A stretch of DNA of 64,000 bases from Bacteroidota bacterium (GTDB taxonomy: Bacteria; Bacteroidota; Rhodothermia; Rhodothermales; UBA10348), in the NCBI GenBank assembly GCA_029262855.1, contig JAJCYP010000104.1, forward strand, positions 43,376 to 107,375. Reading direction: 5' to 3'. How positions within the stretch are numbered: position 1 is the first letter of the stretch; each line of letters opens with the position of its first letter. Made by a program: the position numbers and the translations under genes. Below the pieces are notes generated by a model. The model saw only the letters and a program-made list of their open reading frames with translations, was not told the origin of the DNA and made no database searches. Positions 1-9,151 of this stretch are shown here, in pieces.

Positions 1-1890
1 ACGGCTGGACTGGAGGTTGTGATGCCGTCTGCACTCGCGCGTGTCCCGATGCCGGACGTCTCCTATGATCTGGCGGGCTACCTGCTCACGCTGCCCGGCT
101 TCGTGTCCACCGGAGATCGGGGCGGGCAGTTGTATGTGCGCGGAGGTACATCCACGCAGAACCTGGTACTGGTTGACGGCATCCCGATTTTTCAGCCGTT
201 CCACATCATAGGGTTCTACTCGGCATTCCCGGCCGACATCATCTCATTCGCCGATGTCTATGCCGGTGGATTCGGAGCGCGGTATGGGGGGCGCATATCG
301 TCGGTGGTGGACATCACGACGGCCAACGGCAGCAAGGAGCGGACCGAAGGAGCGGTGTCTTTCGCTCCCTTCGTGAGTGGCCTCCGGTTTTCCATTCCCG
401 TTGAGAAGGGCAAGGTGTCCCTGACGGGTTCGATCAGAGAGTCCGTGATCGAACAGATTGCCCCGGATCTGCTTGGCCAGGAACTCCCGTACCGCTTTGG
501 AGACCGGTTTCTGAAGCTGCACGCCTTCCTGAACCAGACCTCAAGCCTGTCCCTTACCGGCCTGCGGACCTTCGATGAGGGAAATCTCGGGACCACGGAC
601 GAGGAGCGCCCGTCATCCTGGAAGAACGACGCGTTCGGTTTTCGCTACACCTTTCTCCCGGACACCGACGCGGTCCTCTCCCAGTTCGCGATGCACTACT
701 CGCGGATGGAGAGTGCCTACCAGCCAGCCCCGAATGTCCAGCAAGTGGCCGATGTCGACGCGTTCACGATGGAAATCCTGATCGCTTACCTCATGGGCAA
801 ATCCAGAGTGCATGTGGGGCTGTTCGGAAACCTGAACCGGTTTCACTACGACCTCGGGCCTGGCTCGCGTTCCGTCAGTACCGGGATCACGAGTGGAGGC
901 GCCTACGTGGACACCCAGTTCGAAATCTCGCCCTCTTTCCGACTCGAGCCGGGAGTGCGCTATGAAGCGTTCTCGCGCGGAGTGCGGGGCAGCCTGGCCC
1001 CCCGGATCCGGGCGCTCATGCTCCCCTTTGGCCCCGGCTCAAGACAGCAGTGGTCGGTGGCCTGGGGGCGTTATCACCAGCAGATCGTCGGGCTGAACAA
1101 CGAGCAGGACGTCTCCGACGTATTTACGGTCTGGGCGCCGGCTCCTCGAAATTCTCCCGTCCCCAAGGCGACGCACGTGATTCTTGGCGTCCAGCAGCGA
1201 CTGTGGCGCTGGATGGAGCTCTCTCTGGAGGGATACTGGAAGGGACTCGAGAATCTGGCTTTCCCTGTCTTTGACGACATTCCAAACAAAGTGCTTGGCT
1301 TCTCCCGGGTCGATGGAACCGCCCGGGGTTTCGATGCACGCATCGAGGTGAATCGTCGCCGATTTTATGCGCAGGTTGGATACACGCTCTCCGAGGTTGA
1401 GTACCGGTGGACGGATCCAGGTCGGGCCGTCATCGACGGCGTCGCGTCGATTGGCGCCGGCGACAGTCCGGCCTTCAATCCGCCGCACGACCGCCCTCAT
1501 CAGCTGAACACAACGGTTCAGTACGCGCTGGGGCAGACCAGCCTGACAGCCAGGTGGCAGTATGGATCGGGCCTGCCTTTCACCCAGATTCGAGGGTTTC
1601 ATCAAGCCCTGTCCGTTGATCCCCAGAACCCAGGGGCGCTGCTGGGCGACGTGGGGACCACCAAGGTGTCACGGGGAGTCCCCTACGGGGCCAGGCTCCC
1701 GGCCTATCACCGTCTGGACATTTCTGTGGATCACAAATTTGTCCGCCACCGTTCCGTGACCACTCTACAGGCTGGCTTGATCAACGCCTACGACCGCGCC
1801 AACATATTCCAGTACAACTTCTTTTCGGGCGAACGCGTGAATCAACTCCCCCTCGTGCCGTCGATTGGCCTGTCCGTGGAGCTCCGATGA
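1..1890 (+). CDS. TonB-dependent outer-membrane receptor, 5' end outside window
   Basis: Outer-membrane TonB-dependent receptor for an unknown substrate. The frame is open from base 1, and the first GTG (19) lies inside the gene: residues TAGLEVVMPSAL align with TAGLQTVRPADI at about residue 128 of the complete paralogue at 2830-5097. About 385 bases, encoding the signal peptide and carboxypeptidase-like domain, therefore probably lie upstream. Visible are the plug domain (GDRGGQLYVRGG, then QNLVLVDG and YAGGFGARYGGR) and the strand-rich barrel, ending in LSVELR. The stop overlaps the next start (ATGA), so the downstream lipoprotein is translationally coupled. Substrate is not deducible; the family role is certain. 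Confidence 0.93.
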   Translation, partial: TAGLEVVMPSALARVPMPDVSYDLAGYLLTLPGFVSTGDRGGQLYVRGGTSTQNLVLVDGIPIFQPFHIIGFYSAFPADIISFADVYAGGFGARYGGRISSVVDITTANGSKERTEGAVSFAPFVSGLRFSIPVEKGKVSLTGSIRESVIEQIAPDLLGQELPYRFGDRFLKLHAFLNQTSSLSLTGLRTFDEGNLGTTDEERPSSWKNDAFGFRYTFLPDTDAVLSQFAMHYSRMESAYQPAPNVQQVADVDAFTMEILIAYLMGKSRVHVGLFGNLNRFHYDLGPGSRSVSTGITSGGAYVDTQFEISPSFRLEPGVRYEAFSRGVRGSLAPRIRALMLPFGPGSRQQWSVAWGRYHQQIVGLNNEQDVSDVFTVWAPAPRNSPVPKATHVILGVQQRLWRWMELSLEGYWKGLENLAFPVFDDIPNKVLGFSRVDGTARGFDARIEVNRRRFYAQVGYTLSEVEYRWTDPGRAVIDGVASIGAGDSPAFNPPHDRPHQLNTTVQYALGQTSLTARWQYGSGLPFTQIRGFHQALSVDPQNPGALLGDVGTTKVSRGVPYGARLPAYHRLDISVDHKFVRHRSVTTLQAGLINAYDRANIFQYNFFSGERVNQLPLVPSIGLSVELR

Positions 1891-2720
1891 CGAGAGCGGC
1901 GACGGCATCTGCGGCATTGCTTCTATTCCTGGCTGCCTGCGACAACAGCATCCAGCCGTTGGTGGACGGGAGCGAAGGCACCGTATTCCTCTATGGCTAT
2001 CTCGATAGCGCAGCCGACAGTCAGTTCGTCCGGCTTGACGGAGCTCGGATTGCCGCCTTCGGAGACGCCCCCGATCTGAGTACGGTTCGCCTTTCATCCA
2101 CGGACGATTCAGGCCAGATTGTGGATTGGATCTACCAAGGCTCGGCGTTGGAAGACGGGAGCACCGGCCACAACTTCCTCGGACTCTTTCGTCCGGTCGA
2201 GGGGGGGCGCTATGTCCTGGAGGCCCGATCAACCGCAGGCCAGGTAACCGTGGCCTCGGTTACTATTCCTGCCCGTCCGTCAATCATGCCAGACCCCCCC
2301 AGAGGGGATACCCTTCAGCTCGTTCAGAAAATTCGGTTGTCAGGGCTGGCACGGAGCCCGTTGCGTGTGCTCGTACAGTACGAGGTCCAGGCACCCGAGA
2401 GCCAAGAGGCGGTGAGCATCTCGGTAGATTACGGGGCAAATGGGACGCTGTCGGCAGACGGCTGGGACTTTGATGTCTTCCTCAAGCGCGATCATCCAAC
2501 GGTGATGGTCCAGATTGACCGCGGCATCGGAGACCGGGACGTCGCCCTGCTCTCCATAGGAGTTCGCGCGGAATTGCTCAGTGCTGAATGGGACGACCCG
2601 GATGCGGCACTTAACATCACCGGCGGTCGCGGTTTCTTTGGCGCCGTTGGTCGCTACGACCTTGGGTGGACCCTGGAGCCGGCGGCCGTCCAGACCATCG
2701 GCTTTGTGGATGGGCAGTGA
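1887..2720 (+). CDS. DUF4249-like outer-membrane lipoprotein, receptor partner
   Basis: A 277-residue lipoprotein with signal peptide and lipobox LAAC, lipidated Cys at residue 18. It resembles DUF4249 proteins, which in Bacteroidota are encoded next to TonB receptors and are assumed to act as surface partners of the channel; the biochemical role is unknown. Its start overlaps the receptor stop by four bases. It is paralogous to the protein at 5097-5996: both have a GYLD segment after the lipobox, an FRP segment (LFRPVEGG; FRPIPGY), and a GFLG or GFFG motif near the C-terminus. The DUF4249 assignment rests on layout and context rather than a profile match. Confidence 0.72.
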   Translation: MTRAATASAALLLFLAACDNSIQPLVDGSEGTVFLYGYLDSAADSQFVRLDGARIAAFGDAPDLSTVRLSSTDDSGQIVDWIYQGSALEDGSTGHNFLGLFRPVEGGRYVLEARSTAGQVTVASVTIPARPSIMPDPPRGDTLQLVQKIRLSGLARSPLRVLVQYEVQAPESQEAVSISVDYGANGTLSADGWDFDVFLKRDHPTVMVQIDRGIGDRDVALLSIGVRAELLSAEWDDPDAALNITGGRGFFGAVGRYDLGWTLEPAAVQTIGFVDGQ

Positions 2721-2829
2721 TTTGATCCGTCCATCGCCTTCCTCCGTCGGCTCGGCCGCCCCGCCTTTCTCCCCGACCGTCCCGGTCGTAACATCCGCGC
2801 TCCCTCAATTGAAACACACCCCCGGATTG

Positions 2830-5097
2830 ATGGCGCGAATCGCGGCGTTCCTGTTGCTGAGCCTACTCCTTTCCTCGCAGGCTATGGCACAGAACGCCAC
2901 CATCCGAGGATTTGTGACGTCGGAGGCGGACGGGCAGCCACTGCCCGGTGTCAACGTTATTCTGCTGGGGGCCGATGGGTCGTTGGTGACAGGTACGGCC
3001 ACGGATGCCGACGGATTCTACGCGCTCTCGAGAGTAACACCGGCCACCTATACTCTGCGGGCCACCTTCATCGGGTTCGAGACGCACGAGGAGACCGTGA
3101 CCCTGGCGGCGGGCATCGTGACGAACAACCTGGCCCTTGTGGAAGCCTCGGCGGAGATGGAGGGCGTGTTGGTCGAGGTGGAGCGGGAAACGGCGGGTGC
3201 CGCGAACATCACTGCCGGTTTGCAGACGGTTCGGCCCGCTGACATCGATCTGATACCCGCTCCGGATATATCCGCAGACCTCGTCAACTATCTCACGGCG
3301 CTCCCCGGCATTGTCTCGCAGGGAGATCGAGGCGGCCAGCTCTTTGTTCGAGGCGGCGAGCCCACCCAGAACCTCGTCTTGTTGGACGGCATGATGATAT
3401 ACCAGCCGTTCCACGTGGTGGGTTTTTTCTCGGCCTTCCCGTCTGAGATCATCAACACGGTCGATGTGTACGCAGGCGGCTTCGGAAGTCGCTACGGCGG
3501 ACGACTGTCATCGGTCATCGATGTCGCCGCCCGAACCGGAAACAAGCAGCGGTTTGCGAGCTCCTTTTCGCTCGCGCCGTTCGTCAGCACTGCCCGTATC
3601 GAAGGTCCGATTGTTCCAGGCAAGGCCTCGCTGCTGATCTCCGTCCGCGAATCGGTCATCGAGCAGGGGGCGGCGAAGATTGTAGATCAGGACCTGCCGT
3701 TCAGCTTCGGTGACCAGTTTGCGAAGCTGCACGCCAATCTCGGACAGAGCGCACAAATGTCCGTGACGGCCATGCACACGTCTGACCGCGGAAGACTCGG
3801 CCTGGATCCGCTGGCGTCTGGCGTTCAGGCGGCCCAGGAAGAAGTCCACTGGGAGAATCTGGCCGTTGGCACACGCTTCATCTTCCTTCCGGCAACACTC
3901 CCCATCTTTGCCGAGGTCTTGGTCTCGGGGTCCCAGCTGAAGAATGATTTCGGTCTTCCGAGTGAGCCGGTCCGGTCAACGCTGGCGAAGCGCTTCAACT
4001 TTGCCACCAACGTCACGCACTATCTGGGCAACACGGACTTTGCGTGGGGTCTGTTCCTCTCGTCTGTTTCTCTGGAAAGCGACCTCGGCGGACAGTTTCA
4101 AAATCTCGATCTGAAGAAGGAGTTTGTAACGGAAGTCGGTGCCTACATGGAGCCCGAGTTCCGGCTCGGCAACGGCTTACGCGTGCAGCCGGGGGTTCGC
4201 CTGCAGTCCTTCCCCAGTAAGGGGCTGACGTTCTTCGAGCCCCGCCTTCGTGCGGTCTGGAACCTTGGGGCGCATCGAATCAGTGCAGCCGGGGGCATTT
4301 ACCATCAGGAAATCGTGGGCTTGAATGACCGTCGGGACGCGGGCGACGTCTTTACAGCGTGGGTAGCATCCCCGGACGGAGTCGTGCCTCAGGCTGTTCA
4401 TGCCATCGCCGGGTACTCCGTTCGACCGACCAGCTTTCTCACCCTCTCGGCTGAGGTGTTCTACAAGAAACTCACCGACCTCGTCGTGCCCGAGTGGACG
4501 GCCTTCCCACGCTTTACCACCGACATTCAGGAAGCTGATGGTAAGGCCTTTGGGGCCGATCTCCGCCTGGAGGTCACTGCCGGAAACTCCTTCTACGGCG
4601 TGCTCAGCTATGGTCTCTCGGATGTTCAGTATGACGCGGAGATTCGGGCCCTGCAACTCCTGACCGGAGAGGACGTGATTACCTATGCGCCGCCGCATGA
4701 CAGACGGCACCAGTTGAACGCGATGACCAGCGTGAGTGCGAAGGGCTTCAACCTGAACGTGAGGCTGCAGTTTGGCTCGGGCCTTCCCTTCAACGAGTCG
4801 CTGGGCTTCGATCGATACATCCTGCTGGACAGCCTGGTAAACGTGCTTGACAATCCGGGGGAGGAGCGGGTCCTGTACGGCCGTCCCTACACCGGTCGAC
4901 TGCCTACCTACCATCGGTTGGACATCTCGCTGGATCGCGAATTCGAGTTTGGAAAGCGGACAGCGGCCACCATTCAGGTGGGTCTCATCAACGCGTATGA
5001 CCGGCCCAACCTCTTCTATCTGGACCTCTTCACGCTGCGCAGAGTGGACCAGCTGCCGTTGATCCCAACGGTCGGAATCAAAGTGGACATCAAGTAA
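2830..5097 (+). CDS. TonB-dependent receptor with carboxypeptidase-like N-terminal domain
   Basis: Complete 755-residue outer-membrane receptor. A longer frame opens at 2581, but the ATG at 2830 is chosen because it starts a clear signal peptide (MARIAAFLLLSLL, cleavage after AQ near residue 21) and avoids overlap with the preceding gene. Domains in order: carboxypeptidase-regulatory-like fold at about 23-105 (GQPLPGVNV, DADGFYAL), linker, plug at about 140-235 (GDRGGQLFVRGG, QNLVLLDG), and a beta barrel to the end. It is a close paralogue of the receptor at 1-1890. It is followed with TAATG overlap by its lipoprotein partner. Transported substrate unknown. Confidence 0.94.
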   Translation: MARIAAFLLLSLLLSSQAMAQNATIRGFVTSEADGQPLPGVNVILLGADGSLVTGTATDADGFYALSRVTPATYTLRATFIGFETHEETVTLAAGIVTNNLALVEASAEMEGVLVEVERETAGAANITAGLQTVRPADIDLIPAPDISADLVNYLTALPGIVSQGDRGGQLFVRGGEPTQNLVLLDGMMIYQPFHVVGFFSAFPSEIINTVDVYAGGFGSRYGGRLSSVIDVAARTGNKQRFASSFSLAPFVSTARIEGPIVPGKASLLISVRESVIEQGAAKIVDQDLPFSFGDQFAKLHANLGQSAQMSVTAMHTSDRGRLGLDPLASGVQAAQEEVHWENLAVGTRFIFLPATLPIFAEVLVSGSQLKNDFGLPSEPVRSTLAKRFNFATNVTHYLGNTDFAWGLFLSSVSLESDLGGQFQNLDLKKEFVTEVGAYMEPEFRLGNGLRVQPGVRLQSFPSKGLTFFEPRLRAVWNLGAHRISAAGGIYHQEIVGLNDRRDAGDVFTAWVASPDGVVPQAVHAIAGYSVRPTSFLTLSAEVFYKKLTDLVVPEWTAFPRFTTDIQEADGKAFGADLRLEVTAGNSFYGVLSYGLSDVQYDAEIRALQLLTGEDVITYAPPHDRRHQLNAMTSVSAKGFNLNVRLQFGSGLPFNESLGFDRYILLDSLVNVLDNPGEERVLYGRPYTGRLPTYHRLDISLDREFEFGKRTAATIQVGLINAYDRPNLFYLDLFTLRRVDQLPLIPTVGIKVDIK

Positions 5098-5996
5098 TGA
5101 TGCAACGATTCGCCCTCCTGCCTTCTGTGGTCCTGGTACTGGCCGCCGTGACCCTGTCTGCCTGCGAGACTACCGTCGACCCCTTCGTCGAGGATGACCG
5201 ATTCTTTACGGTGTTCGGATACCTCGACACCGCGACCGATCTCCAGGCGGTCCGCGTGATCGCCCTCGGGCGGGTGATTGGAAGCACCAGCGGCGAGATT
5301 GACGCGTCGGTCTCCTCCACGGAACTTGAAACGGGGGTGACCACCGAGTGGTATCCGGAACTGATTACGTTTGCGGACTCGAGCGTCGGCAGCGTATTCC
5401 GGGGGCCTTTCCGTCCCATTCCGGGGTATTCGTATCGATTCGATGTCGTCCGGAGTGACGGCGCCTCAGCGACGGCCACCACGACGATCCCCGTAGCCAC
5501 CTACATCACGGTTGATGAACCGATTGTGGCCATTGCCGATGCCTTTCAGCGGGTCTTCTGGTCGGACATCTCGTTCCGGCCGTTCCGTCTGGAAGTGTGG
5601 TACCGGTTCATGGGCGTGAGTCCGTCAGATCCCTTCCTGAATGCGGTCATTGTCTACGACAATACCGTCTACGGAGCACCCAAGGATGGCGGGTGGGAAG
5701 CCCTGGTCCGGCTGACCGACGACCGCCTGAAGGTCACTCAGGCCCTCAACGTCTCGGAGGACGCCGGCCTGACACTGCTGGGCGTCGGCGCCCGGCTCAC
5801 GATGTCCGATGACCAGTGGCGGCCACCCGGAGGGATTTTCGAGAAGGAAGTCCTGGTCCAACCCGGCACGTTCTCGAACGTGGATGGAGGATTCGGATTT
5901 CTTGGATCGGTGAATCAGTTTGCGGCTGAGTGGACGCTCTCGCCTGAGATCACGACCCGAATCGGGTACACGGTTCCGGGCGCGCCCGTAGACTGA
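5097..5996 (+). CDS. DUF4249-like outer-membrane lipoprotein, second copy
   Basis: A 299-residue lipoprotein with lipobox LSAC (Cys 23) when started at ATG 5097; an in-frame ATG at 5100 is equally possible. The first base of the start is the last base of the receptor stop (TAATG), which points to translational coupling. The fold appears rich in beta strands, as in the paralogue at 1887-2720. By context it is the partner of the receptor at 2830-5097. The next gene starts only one base after its stop, so the transcript probably continues into the glycosyltransferase. Molecular function not known. Confidence 0.72.
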   Translation: MMQRFALLPSVVLVLAAVTLSACETTVDPFVEDDRFFTVFGYLDTATDLQAVRVIALGRVIGSTSGEIDASVSSTELETGVTTEWYPELITFADSSVGSVFRGPFRPIPGYSYRFDVVRSDGASATATTTIPVATYITVDEPIVAIADAFQRVFWSDISFRPFRLEVWYRFMGVSPSDPFLNAVIVYDNTVYGAPKDGGWEALVRLTDDRLKVTQALNVSEDAGLTLLGVGARLTMSDDQWRPPGGIFEKEVLVQPGTFSNVDGGFGFLGSVNQFAAEWTLSPEITTRIGYTVPGAPVD

Positions 5997-5997
5997 C

Positions 5998-6723
5998 GTG
6001 TCAGCCGGCGCGGTCGTGGTGATTCCCGCATTCAACGAGGCGGCGGCCCTGGGCAAGGTCCTGGACGCGATCCCGGACGGGATCGCGACGGCGGTAGTCG
6101 TAGCCAACAACGGATCCACCGACGGGACTCGGCAGGTGGCTCTGGACGGCGGAGCCATCGTGGTTGATGAGCCCAGGCGCGGCTATGGGCACGCGTGCAT
6201 GGCAGGAATCGAAAAGGCACGCGACTGGGATCCGGAAACGATTGTCTTTCTGGACGGCGACTTCTCGGACTATCCCGAGCAGATGGGTCGCCTGGTTGGC
6301 CCCATAGATTCGGGCCAATTCGATTTCGTAGTAGGGTCCCGCATGAGGGGAAACCGTTCACGCGGCGCCCTGCTCCCGCAGGCCCGCTTCGGCAACTGGC
6401 TGGCCGGATCCATCATGCGCGTGGTCTGGAAGGCCGGGTTCACCGACCTTGGTCCCTTCAGGGCTATCCGTCTTGATGCGCTGGACCGGCTGAACATGCA
6501 GGATCGCACCTACGGATGGACGGTGGAGATGCAACTGAAGGCCGTCGAGGCGGGCCTTCGGTGGGTGGAGGTTCCCGTGGACTATCGGCCCCGGATTGGC
6601 ACCTCGAAGGTGACAGGCACGGTGCGGGGGACGGTGGGAGCATCCCTGAAAATTCTTCGCATCCTGTTTGGCTATGCCGTGACACGGGGAGCAAGGACGT
6701 ATCCCGCCCGGCCGCGGGACTGA
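5998..6723 (+). CDS. Family 2 glycosyltransferase, DPM1-like, soluble
   Basis: A 241-residue GT-A glycosyltransferase that would transfer a sugar from an activated donor to an unknown acceptor at the cytoplasmic face. The N-terminal nucleotide-binding motif is VVVIPAFNEAAALG, followed by ANNGSTDGT and the metal-site region FLDGDFSDYPEQM near residues 82-94. GSRMRG and TDLGPFRAI are typical of the dolichyl-phosphate mannosyltransferase-like branch. No transmembrane segment is visible, so it lacks the C-terminal membrane anchor of many relatives. The GTG start lies one base after the previous stop. The stop codon falls inside the first copy of the repeat at 6718-6778. The acceptor is unknown. 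Confidence 0.88.
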   Translation: MSAGAVVVIPAFNEAAALGKVLDAIPDGIATAVVVANNGSTDGTRQVALDGGAIVVDEPRRGYGHACMAGIEKARDWDPETIVFLDGDFSDYPEQMGRLVGPIDSGQFDFVVGSRMRGNRSRGALLPQARFGNWLAGSIMRVVWKAGFTDLGPFRAIRLDALDRLNMQDRTYGWTVEMQLKAVEAGLRWVEVPVDYRPRIGTSKVTGTVRGTVGASLKILRILFGYAVTRGARTYPARPRD

Positions 6724-6778
6724 GTCAACCTTCCGGCCGCGGGACTGAGTCAACCCCGGCAACCCGACTGAGTCAACC
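6718..6778. repeat. Three-copy intergenic repeat GACTGAGTCAACC
   Basis: GACTGAGTCAACC occurs at 6718-6730, 6743-6755 and 6766-6778, in a longer unit of 23 to 25 bases that includes TTCCGGC or CCCCGGC. The first copy contains the stop codon of the glycosyltransferase. A partial copy, GACTGAGTC, sits at 6904-6912 just before the ilvE start, and the inverse GGTTGACTCAG occurs at 7090-7100 inside ilvE. The function is not known. Confidence 0.75.
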
Positions 6779-6913
6779 TTCCGGCAACGCTCCAGTGCCC
6801 GGACCCAAACGCGCCCGAGACCGTTTGTCAGGTACGTCCCGCGAGGGTGGATTTGGTTGCCCAATCGGAGCCTTTCGACCCCTGTTCAGCTAACCCAATT
6901 CCTGACTGAGTCC

Positions 6914-7849
6914 ATGCAGAAGCACGACATCTGGTTCAACGGCGAATTTGTCCCCTTCGACGAGGCCAAGGTGCACGTCCTGAGTCACGTGCTCCACTAC
7001 GGGTCCTCCGTCTTTGAGGGAGTCCGGTGTTACAACACCAGGGAAAAAGGCCCCGCGGTCTTTCGTCTGCGCGACCACACGCAGCGCCTGGTTGACTCAG
7101 CCAGGATCTACCGAATGGAGATCCCATTCGATCTCGAGACCCTGGAGGCCGCGCAGCTCGAGACCATCGCGCGCAGCGGGCTGGATGCCTGTTACATTCG
7201 GCCGCTCGTGTTTCGGGGCGCAGGTCCGATGGGCGTGAATCCGCTCAACAACCCGGTGGAATCGATTATCGCCGTCTGGGAGTGGGGCGCTTACCTGGGC
7301 AAGGAAGCCCTCGAGGAAGGTGTGGATGTCGAGGTTGCCTCCTGGCAACGGATGGCACCCAATACCTTTCCGGCCATGGCCAAGGCCGGCGGTAACTACC
7401 TCAACGCATCGCTGGTGAAGATGAATGCCGTGCTGAACGGCTACACCGAGGGCATCATGCTCTCGAAGGACGGCCACGTGGCGGAGGGATCCGGGGAGAA
7501 CCTTTTCATGGTCAAGAACGGTCGCCTGTACACCGCTCCGACGTCGCTTTCGATTCTGCCCGGCATTACCCGGGCCTCAATCATGCGACTCGCCGATCAG
7601 CTTGGCTATACGGTCGAGACCGCGAATATCCCTCGGGAAGCCCTCTACATCGCGGACGAACTCTTCTTCACCGGAACGGCTGCTGAGGTAACGCCCATCA
7701 AGAGCGTGGACAACTACGTGATTGGGAAGGGCAGTCGGGGCCCGGTAACCAAGGCCATTCAGGACGCGTTCTTCGACGTGGTCCACGGAGGGGTTGACTC
7801 CTACGGATGGCTGACGCCGGTCAACGTTGAGGCCGCGCCCGTTGGTTGA
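6914..7849 (+). CDS. ilvE: Branched-chain amino acid aminotransferase
   Basis: A PLP-dependent class IV transaminase of 311 residues, interconverting Leu/Ile/Val and their 2-oxo acids with 2-oxoglutarate in the cytoplasm. The ATG at 6914 ([14 protein letters not shown]) gives the usual family length; an in-frame start at 6857 would add an unrelated tail. [15 protein letters not shown] and YIRPLVFRG match the N-terminal domain. The PLP lysine is probably Lys157 in AKAGGNYLN, and EGSGENLF plus [10 protein letters not shown] form the cofactor phosphate region. It appears monocistronic, with a spacer holding a short repeat upstream and a convergent FG-GAP operon downstream. Confidence 0.95.
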   Translation: MQKHDIWFNGEFVPFDEAKVHVLSHVLHYGSSVFEGVRCYNTREKGPAVFRLRDHTQRLVDSARIYRMEIPFDLETLEAAQLETIARSGLDACYIRPLVFRGAGPMGVNPLNNPVESIIAVWEWGAYLGKEALEEGVDVEVASWQRMAPNTFPAMAKAGGNYLNASLVKMNAVLNGYTEGIMLSKDGHVAEGSGENLFMVKNGRLYTAPTSLSILPGITRASIMRLADQLGYTVETANIPREALYIADELFFTGTAAEVTPIKSVDNYVIGKGSRGPVTKAIQDAFFDVVHGGVDSYGWLTPVNVEAAPVG

Positions 7850-7879
7850 TCCGTCCCCGCCGTCCCCGCCCGCCCGTCC

Positions 7880-9151
7880 CTACCGGCGCACCGCCCCGGC
7901 CGGGACGAATTCGGGGAAGGTCAGGTTCATCATGAAGTTGGCGAATGGCCTACTCTCGTCGTTGAGGCCGATGATCAGGAAATCATCGTCTCCATCACCG
8001 TTGTAGTCGCCGACGGTCATGTCTCCCTGCGTCAGTCCGGCCAGGAGAAACTCGTGTCGAAACTGTCCGCCCTCATTGATCATGACCCGGCCCGATCTGT
8101 GTCCCAGCACGCCCGCGGCACCCGTCAGGATCAGATCCAGGTCGCCGTCCACATCGTAGTCGCTCCAGGCAACGCCTCCAGCGAGGAGATTCGGAAGCAC
8201 CGCTTCCACGCGAACCATTCCGCCTGGCGTTGACCGGAACAGCACGGTCAGTCCGCGCAGCAATTGCGGATCGAGCACGCCGCCGCTGATTACCAGATCC
8301 GCGCGACCGTCGTTGTCATAGTCCCCCCAGTCCAGGTCGGCCAGGTAGAGGCCGGGCATCCCCAGGTCAATGGGCTGGAACGTCCCAAGCTCAACCTGCT
8401 CGTACACGAGGCTCAGCGAGCCCTGGGCAGACTCGCCGGTGAGCGCAAGGTCCAAATCCCCGTCACCGTCCATGTCTCCCCAGCCAAGTGTACAGAGCAT
8501 GGTGCCGGGCAAGCCGGAAGACAGCGGCTCAAAGCGACCGCCAGCATTGCGATAGATGATGGTCCTCTGGTCATAGGGCGGAACAGGATTGGCCGCGCCG
8601 CAGGTGGCGAAGTCCTGGTCACCGTCTCCGTCGTAGTCGCCCCACGCCGCGTCTCCCGCAAAGAGGCCCTGCAATGACTGGGCTTGAACCAGATTCAGGC
8701 CATCGTTGATGTACAACTCGCCGACTGTTTCCACCGTGGGTTGTCCAATGACCCGCTCCACAACGGTCTTACCGAACAGCAACAGGTCACCGTCCCCATC
8801 GCCGTCGGCATCTCCCCACTTGGCACTCCCGTTCCAGACCTGATTCAGAATGGCGGGCACCCTTCGGTAGACCTTGAAAGACAGGACCACCGGGAAGCCT
8901 CCAACGAAGCTGACAAACAAGGAGTCCTCGAGTACCAATACCCGGGACAGGGCGTTGCCATTGTTCAGGAGTCCTGTCATTACGAGGTCAAGGTCGCCAT
9001 CGCCGTCCATGTCGCCCAGATCGACCGAACCCTCCGTCAAGTCCGGAATCGGATAGTCAATCAGGATGGGCGCCGCCGCCGAAATCTGCGCCGGGGCCGG
9101 AAGGGCACCTGCAATGACCAACGCCACCCAGACCATAAGGGGCTTCATCAC
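7880..9151 (-). CDS. Secreted FG-GAP/VCBS seven-bladed propeller protein, third in operon
   Basis: A 423-residue exported protein with a signal peptide (MMKPLMVWVALVIAG; the second Met may be the start). Seven calcium-binding DxDxDG-type motifs are visible in order, including DMDGDGDLDL, DADGDGDGDL, DYDGDGDQDF and DYNGDGDDDF. That is the number expected for one integrin-alpha-like seven-bladed propeller. The chain ends soon after the last blade and shows no sorting tail. Its start overlaps the stop of the gene at 9148-10407 by four bases. It probably binds calcium and acts outside the inner membrane; the ligand is unknown. Confidence 0.85.
   Translation of the reverse strand: MMKPLMVWVALVIAGALPAPAQISAAAPILIDYPIPDLTEGSVDLGDMDGDGDLDLVMTGLLNNGNALSRVLVLEDSLFVSFVGGFPVVLSFKVYRRVPAILNQVWNGSAKWGDADGDGDGDLLLFGKTVVERVIGQPTVETVGELYINDGLNLVQAQSLQGLFAGDAAWGDYDGDGDQDFATCGAANPVPPYDQRTIIYRNAGGRFEPLSSGLPGTMLCTLGWGDMDGDGDLDLALTGESAQGSLSLVYEQVELGTFQPIDLGMPGLYLADLDWGDYDNDGRADLVISGGVLDPQLLRGLTVLFRSTPGGMVRVEAVLPNLLAGGVAWSDYDVDGDLDLILTGAAGVLGHRSGRVMINEGGQFRHEFLLAGLTQGDMTVGDYNGDGDDDFLIIGLNDESRPFANFMMNLTFPEFVPAGAVRR

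Noticed and set aside
2581..2829. N-terminal extension of the second TonB receptor
   Set aside because: It overlaps the preceding lipoprotein gene and would hide the signal peptide starting at 2830.
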